From contig DAOWIN010000161.1 in assembly GCA_030640885.1 (NCBI GenBank), positions 1 through 9,208 on the forward strand: 9,208 nt of DNA, written 5' to 3'. The DNA comes from Candidatus Omnitrophota bacterium. GTDB taxonomy: Bacteria; Omnitrophota; 4484-213. Below, one piece after another: positions 5,259-9,208 of the stretch (position 1 is the first letter of the stretch; each line of letters starts with the position of its first letter). The position numbers were made by a program, and so were the translations under genes. Below the pieces are notes generated by a model. That model worked only from the letters and a program-made list of their open reading frames with translations, was not told the origin of the DNA and did no database searches.

Positions 5259-5867
5259 ATGTTTAGTTTAATTCAAAAAGCTGGGCCGATTGGTTGGTTG
5301 ATTATTTCCCTTTCTATCTTTTCTTTAACTATTATGGTAGAAAGGTTGATTTATCTGCGTCGGATTAGAATTGATAGCGACAAATTTTTGGCTGAACTTA
5401 GCAGTATGCTTCGCCGCAGTCAAATAGAGAAGGCAATTACTACTTGTGAATTGACCGAGAAACCCTTGGCAAATATTTTAAAAGCTGGAATTTTGAAATT
5501 TGGCGCTAAAAAGGAAGAGATAAAGGAGGCAATTGAGGAAGCGGGGACCCAAGAGGTTCCTCTTTTGGAAAAGGGTTTAGGGGTATTAGCTACTATTGCC
5601 CATATCTCTCCTTTATTAGGGCTTTTGGGGACGGTTATCGGAATGATAAGCACCTTTCAGGTTATCCAACAGAAAGTTTATACAGTAAATCCAGCAGATT
5701 TAGCCCAGGGGATTTGGGTAGCTTTGATTACCACTGCTTTAGGTTTAAGTGTAGCCATACCCACTTATGTTGCTTATAACTATTTAGTGGGCAGAGTAAA
5801 TAGTTTTCTTTTTCAGATAGAAAGGGATGTTAACAACTTTTTGGAAATCTTGAACAAAAAGAAATAA
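5259..5867 (+). CDS. exbB: MotA/TolQ/ExbB-family proton channel protein
   Basis: This inner-membrane protein forms a proton-conducting channel with the ExbD-type product that follows, converting proton motive force into mechanical work on an envelope partner. The 202-residue product has membrane helices at about 10-32 (GPIGWLIISLSIFSLTIMV), 112-134 and 152-176. The family signature is PLLGLLGTVIGMISTFQ (118-134), followed by LAQGIWVALITTALGLSVAIP (148-168). Length and topology fit ExbB/TolQ. The partner could be TonB, TolA or another protein; none is in the window, so exbB versus tolQ cannot be settled. The start at ATG 5259 is natural for the family, though only a weak GGAG lies 12 bp upstream. 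It is directly followed by exbD. Confidence 0.9.
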   Translation: MFSLIQKAGPIGWLIISLSIFSLTIMVERLIYLRRIRIDSDKFLAELSSMLRRSQIEKAITTCELTEKPLANILKAGILKFGAKKEEIKEAIEEAGTQEVPLLEKGLGVLATIAHISPLLGLLGTVIGMISTFQVIQQKVYTVNPADLAQGIWVALITTALGLSVAIPTYVAYNYLVGRVNSFLFQIERDVNNFLEILNKKK

Positions 5868-6269
5868 ATGCGTTTTAAACATCATTATAAAATAGAAATT
5901 GGACATTTGGATATTGCTCCTTTGATAGATGTTGTTTTTCTTCTATTAATATTTTTTATGCTCACCTCTACTTTTGTTGTTGCCTCTGGGATTAAGATAG
6001 ACTTGCCTCAAGCTCAGAGCAAAGAGGTAACCGAACAGAAAGGTTTAATGATTACTATTGATAAAAAAGGTGATATTTATTTGGGGGATAAAAAAGAAAG
6101 AGTTAATTTTGGTGAGTTAAGGTTAGCGTTGAAATGTTTAAAGCGAGACAACAGAAAGGTAGGGATTTATGCTGATAAGCAGACAGCATTACAAAAATTG
6201 ATGGAAGTTTGGGATGTTTGTCGCGAGAGCGAAATTGAAGAAATAGGGATCTCGGCGATACCAAAATAA
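5868..6269 (+). CDS. exbD: ExbD/TolR-family biopolymer transport protein
   Basis: This is the partner of the ExbB-like channel: one N-terminal transmembrane helix and a periplasmic domain. The 133-residue product has IAPLIDVVFLLLIFFMLTSTF (16-36), with the conserved membrane aspartate at D21 that carries protons in this family, then a periplasmic domain (about 45-133) that includes ITIDKKGDIYL and VGIYADKQTALQKLMEVWDVC, as usual for ExbD/TolR. The ATG immediately follows the exbB TAA with no intergenic base, so the pair is surely co-transcribed and probably translationally coupled. It ends the plus-strand series; the gap to convergent comM holds repeat copy C. Nothing is missing in the sequence. 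Confidence 0.92.
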   Translation: MRFKHHYKIEIGHLDIAPLIDVVFLLLIFFMLTSTFVVASGIKIDLPQAQSKEVTEQKGLMITIDKKGDIYLGDKKERVNFGELRLALKCLKRDNRKVGIYADKQTALQKLMEVWDVCRESEIEEIGISAIPK

Positions 6270-6301
6270 ATTTCTAATGTCTAATTGCTCTAACTCATTG
6301 G

Positions 6302-6366
6302 GTCACCCAGTTTCCCAGACCCCCAGTTTCCCAGCTGGGCATCTGGGTGGCTGGTTGCTGGGTGGC
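6302..6366. repeat. Palindromic dispersed repeat, copy C, between convergent genes
   Basis: A 65-bp element from GTCACCCAG to CTGGGTGGC with a perfect CCCAGCTGGG palindrome at 6330-6339. It lies between the 3' ends of exbD and comM and can fold into a long hairpin on either strand. It might act as a two-way transcription barrier, though no T-run adjoins it. It is similar to the reverse complement of copy A. Confidence 0.8.
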
Positions 6367-6393
6367 TACCATTTAGGTTAATCAGTCATTTCT

Positions 6394-7926
6394 TTAGAGT
6401 GTTTCCTGATCTAAATTCCGGTATTGTATTGCTTCTAAAAGATGTTCTTTTTCTATGTCTTCTTTTTCAGCTAAGTCAGCAATTGTGCGGGCGAGCTTAA
6501 TAATTTTATGATAAGCTCTGCCGCTGAAACGCAGTTCCTCGATAGCCGTTTTGAGCAGTTCTTGACATTCCTTATTTAAAAAACAATATTTTTTAATCTG
6601 GCGGGTATTCATTTGGGAGTTAAAACAGATTTTTTCTTTGGCAAATCTCTTTTTTTGTCTCGTTTGTGCCTCAATAGTTCGTTTTTTAATACTTTCCGAG
6701 TTCTCTCCTGTTTGCAAAGAAGTAAGATGTTTGTATTGGACTGCCGGAACCTCAATGTGAATATCAATCCTGTCCAATAGAGGTCCTGAGACCTTTGCTC
6801 GGTAGCGATGGATTTGTTGTGCAGAACAGTGGCATTGTTTATGCGGGTCGCCGAAATAACCGCAAGGGCAGGGATTCATTGCAGAGACAACCATAAAGCG
6901 CGCCGGGTAAGTAATCGACTTTGCCACCCGCGAAACAGTAATATAACCATCCTCTATCGGCTGGCGCAAAACCTCTAAAACATTGCGGTGGAATTCTGGA
7001 AGTTCGTCCAAAAAGAGGATACCGTTATGGGCGAGGCTTATCTCGCCGGGTTTAGGATTAGTGCTTCCGCCAATTAATCCGGCGTCAGAAATGCTGTGGT
7101 GCGGGGCTCTGAAAGGGCGAGTAGCAACTAAGGGTTTATTATTATTCAGCAGCAATCCCATTGTGCTGTAAATTTTGGTGGTTTCCAGCGCTTCTTGCAG
7201 AGTTAAATCGGGAATGATAGTGGGTAGCCGTTTTGCTAACATTGTTTTTCCGCTACCCGGGGGTCCAATCATTAAGAGATTATGCTGTCCGGCGGCGGCA
7301 ATTTCTAAAGCCCTTTTTGCTGTTTCCTGTCCCCGGACATCGGCAAAATCAACATCGTATTGGCAGTTTTGTCGGAATATTTTATTTATATCTAATTTGT
7401 GAGATTCAATAGGAAAATTGCCATTTAGAAAATGGACAGTTTCACTAAGTGTGTTTAGAGGATAAACCTCAATTTGGTCGATAATTGCCGCTTCGTTAGC
7501 ATTGGCGGCAGGAAGAATGAGCTTTTGCCTATTCATTTTGAGCATATCAATAACAATAGGTAGAATGCCCTTTATAGGTTTGATTTCGCCGTTTAGATTT
7601 AGTTCTCCTAAAACAATGTATTCTTGTAGTTTTTTCGGATTTGTTTCTCCCTGAGCCGCAAGTATGCCTAAGGCAATTGCCAAGTCAAAAGCAGGCCCTT
7701 CTTTTTTTATACCCCCTGGAGCTAAGTTAATGGTGATGCGGCCGGAGGGATAATGAAAACCGCTGTTTTTGATTGCTGCGCGTACTCTATCTTTGCTTTC
7801 TTTTACAGCAGTATCAGGAAGACCGACAATAGATATAGCAGGCAGACCTTGAGCGATATCTGCTTCTATTTCTATCAAATAAGCAGAAAGTCCATTAATG
7901 GCGGCGGAATAGGTTTTGGAAAGCAT
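6394..7926 (-). CDS. comM: ComM/YifB family Mg-chelatase-like AAA+ ATPase
   Basis: In Vibrio and relatives ComM is a hexameric helicase that promotes branch migration during natural transformation; many bacteria carry this family. The 510-residue protein has an N-terminal Lon-like ChlI domain (about 20-170, with APGGIKKEGPAFDLAIALGIL), an AAA+ core with Walker A GPPGSGKT (221-228), Walker B ILFLDELPE (303-311), GEISLAHNG (294-302), a cysteine cluster NPCPCGYFGD...CHC (Cys 353, 355, 365, 367) probably binding metal, LLDRIDIHIEVP (383-394), and a C-terminal Mg-chelatase domain (about 411-505, with RFSGRAYHKIIKLARTIADL). An ATG ten codons upstream exists, but the start at 7926 is preceded by AGGAG six bases away and matches the family's MLSKTYSAAI opening. 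It is transcribed alone from a good promoter. Complete and unremarkable; whether this bacterium takes up DNA is not shown. Confidence 0.96.
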   Translation of the reverse strand: MLSKTYSAAINGLSAYLIEIEADIAQGLPAISIVGLPDTAVKESKDRVRAAIKNSGFHYPSGRITINLAPGGIKKEGPAFDLAIALGILAAQGETNPKKLQEYIVLGELNLNGEIKPIKGILPIVIDMLKMNRQKLILPAANANEAAIIDQIEVYPLNTLSETVHFLNGNFPIESHKLDINKIFRQNCQYDVDFADVRGQETAKRALEIAAAGQHNLLMIGPPGSGKTMLAKRLPTIIPDLTLQEALETTKIYSTMGLLLNNNKPLVATRPFRAPHHSISDAGLIGGSTNPKPGEISLAHNGILFLDELPEFHRNVLEVLRQPIEDGYITVSRVAKSITYPARFMVVSAMNPCPCGYFGDPHKQCHCSAQQIHRYRAKVSGPLLDRIDIHIEVPAVQYKHLTSLQTGENSESIKKRTIEAQTRQKKRFAKEKICFNSQMNTRQIKKYCFLNKECQELLKTAIEELRFSGRAYHKIIKLARTIADLAEKEDIEKEHLLEAIQYRNLDQETL

Positions 7927-7955
7927 AACTTCTCCTAATTTTATTGACAAAATCA

Positions 7956-7984
7956 AGTCTACAGTATAAAATAAGAAAAGTCAA
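7956..7984 (-). promoter_or_regulatory. Sigma-70-type promoter for comM
   Basis: On the minus strand TTGACT (7984-7979) and TAGACT (7961-7956) are separated by 17 bp. They match the -35 and -10 consensus at five and four of six positions. A start near 7949 would give a leader of about 20 bases containing the AGGAG site of comM. An overlapping TATACT is spaced too closely to TTGACT to be the -10. Confidence 0.55.
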
Positions 7985-8051
7985 CCGAGGCTGGGGGAGG
8001 AAGGGAAAGAATTTATACTTTTTTAACCTTTAAAGAAACAAAGGAATTTAG

Positions 8052-8558
8052 ATGATGTCAACACTAAAATTTAGTCAAAACTCGCAGAATTTTTCCTATG
8101 CTGCCGGAGGTTTTATAACAGAAATTATCCATAACCAGCTGTTTACTGCTATCTTTTTTTCCTGGTTTTTTGCCCAAGGTATTAAAATACTAACCAATAT
8201 TCTTAAAAGAAAGCAAAAGTTTAATTTTAAATGGTTTGCTGATAGCGGAGGAATGCCCAGTTCGCATGCTGCTACTGTAGGAGCTTTGGCAACGGGAGTA
8301 GGGATTAAATGGGGATTTAATTCTGATATGTTTGCTTTCGCTTTACTTTTTGCCCTAATTACTATTTTTAATGCTGCAGTTTTTCGCCGCAATGCTGGTC
8401 GGCAGGCGGAAATTTTAAATAGGGTCGTTGAGGACATTTACGCTAAAAGAGGGATTAAAAAAGAAAAGTTAAGGGAATTGTTAGGGCATACTCCTTTGGA
8501 GGTGTTTGCCGGGGTTATGTTGGGGATGGTTATAACAACTATATTTTTAAAAAGATAA
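8052..8558 (+). CDS. Divergent PAP2 family (DUF212 / YuiD-like) membrane protein
   Basis: DUF212 proteins are small membrane proteins distantly related to PAP2 acid phosphatases; their substrate is not established. The 168-residue product has hydrophobic segments at about 29-50, 72-88, 92-112 and 147-166, the PAP2-like motif DSGGMPSSHAATVGALATGVG (64-84) and GHTPLEVFAGVMLG (145-158). The middle motif, usually YDAxGVRR as I remember it, reads FNAAVFRR (106-113), so the conserved Asp is replaced by Asn107; RRNAGRQAEILN follows normally. Either ATG 8052 or 8055 may start it; AAGGA at 8041-8045 fits both. It is divergent from comM with 125 bp between, and no convincing promoter was found for it. 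The LysM gene follows after 45 bp. Confidence 0.88.
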   Translation: MMSTLKFSQNSQNFSYAAGGFITEIIHNQLFTAIFFSWFFAQGIKILTNILKRKQKFNFKWFADSGGMPSSHAATVGALATGVGIKWGFNSDMFAFALLFALITIFNAAVFRRNAGRQAEILNRVVEDIYAKRGIKKEKLRELLGHTPLEVFAGVMLGMVITTIFLKR

Positions 8559-8593
8559 ATAAATATTGCCCGCTCAGTTTTGGCAGTGGCGGC

Positions 8594-8598
8594 AGGAG
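8594..8598 (+). promoter_or_regulatory. Ribosome-binding site of the LysM/L,D-transpeptidase gene
   Basis: AGGAG five bases before ATG 8604. This is one of the clearest Shine-Dalgarno sites on the plus strand of the window and fixes the start of the last gene. It shows that this genome does use such sites, which makes their absence before panC and nadX notable. Confidence 0.8.
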
Positions 8599-8603
8599 AA
8601 AAA

Positions 8604-9208
8604 ATGAGGAAAAAAATATTAATCGTTCTTTTAATTGCGGTAGCTATATTCGGCATTAAATTAAAAAACAAAAAAGGTTATATACTGCCAGCGCAAAGAA
8701 AGACAGCCCAAGAAGCAAAAAAAAAGGCGGGTGATGCAAAAACCCTGCTTATTCAAGCAGAAAACTACTTGCAAAAAGGAGAATTGCTCAAAGCAAAGGA
8801 ATGTTATGAGGAGACAATAAAAACATCTTCCAAAAGATCCGTAATTAAAAAAGCGGAGAAAGGATTGGCAGAGGTTAACACACAGCTGCTTTTTTCTCCC
8901 TTTAACACAGAAAACAGCGAGATTTACAAAGTCCAGCAGGGCGATAATCTCTTTTTGATTGCCAAGAAATTTGGCACTACAGTTGACCTGATTAAAAAAA
9001 GCAATAATTTGGAGCATTCTACTATTTATCCCAATCAAAGCTTGAAAATTCCTTTAGTTAAATTTAGCATTTTGGTGGACAAATCTGATAACACACTTAT
9101 TTTGAAAGCAGGGAATAAGGTTCTAAAAGAGTATTCGGTTTCTACGGGCAAAGTTAATTCTACCCCCGTGGGCGAATTCAAAATTATAAGCAAATTGATT
9201 AACCCTGT
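8604..9208 (+). CDS. LysM + L,D-transpeptidase (YkuD-type) protein, 3' truncated by window
   Basis: The frame is open to the window edge (201 codons seen). It begins with a basic start and single hydrophobic helix (MRKKILIVLLIAVAIFGIKL), a signal anchor placing it in the periplasm. Residues about 35-97 are a charged helical segment with a TPR-like repeat (AENYLQKGELLKAKECYEETI). Residues 107-150 are a LysM peptidoglycan-binding domain (YKVQQGDNLFLIAKKFGTTVDLIKKSNNL, PNQSLKIP). From 153 the sequence matches the start of a YkuD L,D-transpeptidase domain (SILVDKSDNTLILKAGNK, VSTGKVNSTPVGEFKI). The catalytic His and the SxGC cysteine motif would lie beyond the window, so activity cannot be judged. 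Such enzymes make 3-3 peptidoglycan cross-links or attach proteins to the wall. The minus-strand frame over this region is a shadow. Confidence 0.9.
   Translation, partial: MRKKILIVLLIAVAIFGIKLKNKKGYILPAQRKTAQEAKKKAGDAKTLLIQAENYLQKGELLKAKECYEETIKTSSKRSVIKKAEKGLAEVNTQLLFSPFNTENSEIYKVQQGDNLFLIAKKFGTTVDLIKKSNNLEHSTIYPNQSLKIPLVKFSILVDKSDNTLILKAGNKVLKEYSVSTGKVNSTPVGEFKIISKLINP

Noticed and set aside
6302..6366. Rho-independent terminator between exbD and comM
   Set aside because: The hairpin is plausible but no T-run follows it on either strand, so it is listed as a repeat only.
8014..8019. TATACT as the -10 of a promoter for the DUF212 gene
   Set aside because: No acceptable -35 sequence lies 16-18 bp upstream; that stretch is G-rich.
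8559..8603. Terminator or RNA element between the DUF212 and LysM genes
   Set aside because: Only a weak, interrupted complementarity is visible in the GCC/GGC-containing stretch; nothing supportable beyond the ribosome-binding site.

Overview
The window looks like chromosomal DNA of an uncultivated, AT-rich, Gram-negative-type bacterium. A type II secretion minor pseudopilin (GspK), an ExbB/ExbD proton channel pair and a LysM/L,D-transpeptidase-type wall enzyme imply two membranes and a peptidoglycan wall. The gene mix and the many short repeats between genes remind me of Omnitrophota (former OP3). That placement is an impression from memory, not a computed result.

Layout, left to right. 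A 24-codon tail of an upstream gene (3-77) overlaps by 4 bp an AlbA_2/RecG-like regulator (74-1510). Then comes an unusual stretch (1511-1971): a polypurine tract with a run of ten G, a short open frame (1672-1872) that resembles a precursor of a ribosomally made, enzyme-modified peptide (RiPP) but lacks an ATG start, and a 27-bp palindrome. A plus-strand series follows: gspK (1972-2817), folK (2889-3344), panC (3391-4266), nadX-type aspartate dehydrogenase (4341-5144), exbB-like (5259-5867) and exbD-like (5868-6269). Converging on it is comM/yifB on the minus strand (6394-7926), which has its own good promoter. Divergent from comM are a DUF212 'divergent PAP2' membrane protein (8052-8558) and a LysM + L,D-transpeptidase protein (8604 to the window edge).

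folK, panC and nadX serve folate, pantothenate/CoA and NAD synthesis. ExbB/ExbD and GspK belong to the envelope, and the last gene probably cross-links or remodels peptidoglycan. Every junction between gspK and exbB, and the convergent exbD/comM junction, carries short repeats. There are three copies of a 65-80 bp palindromic repeat, two adjoining 7-bp tandem arrays between folK and panC, a third 7-bp array at the end of panC, and an ATCAGTG array before nadX. Several arrays are translated into the ends of the flanking proteins or occupy the place where a Shine-Dalgarno site would be expected.

The strongest lead for something undescribed is the RiPP-precursor-like frame at 1672-1872 with its poly-G/polypurine leader. 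The second is the 7-bp-period junction repeats, two of which have units that supply stop codons in shifting frames.
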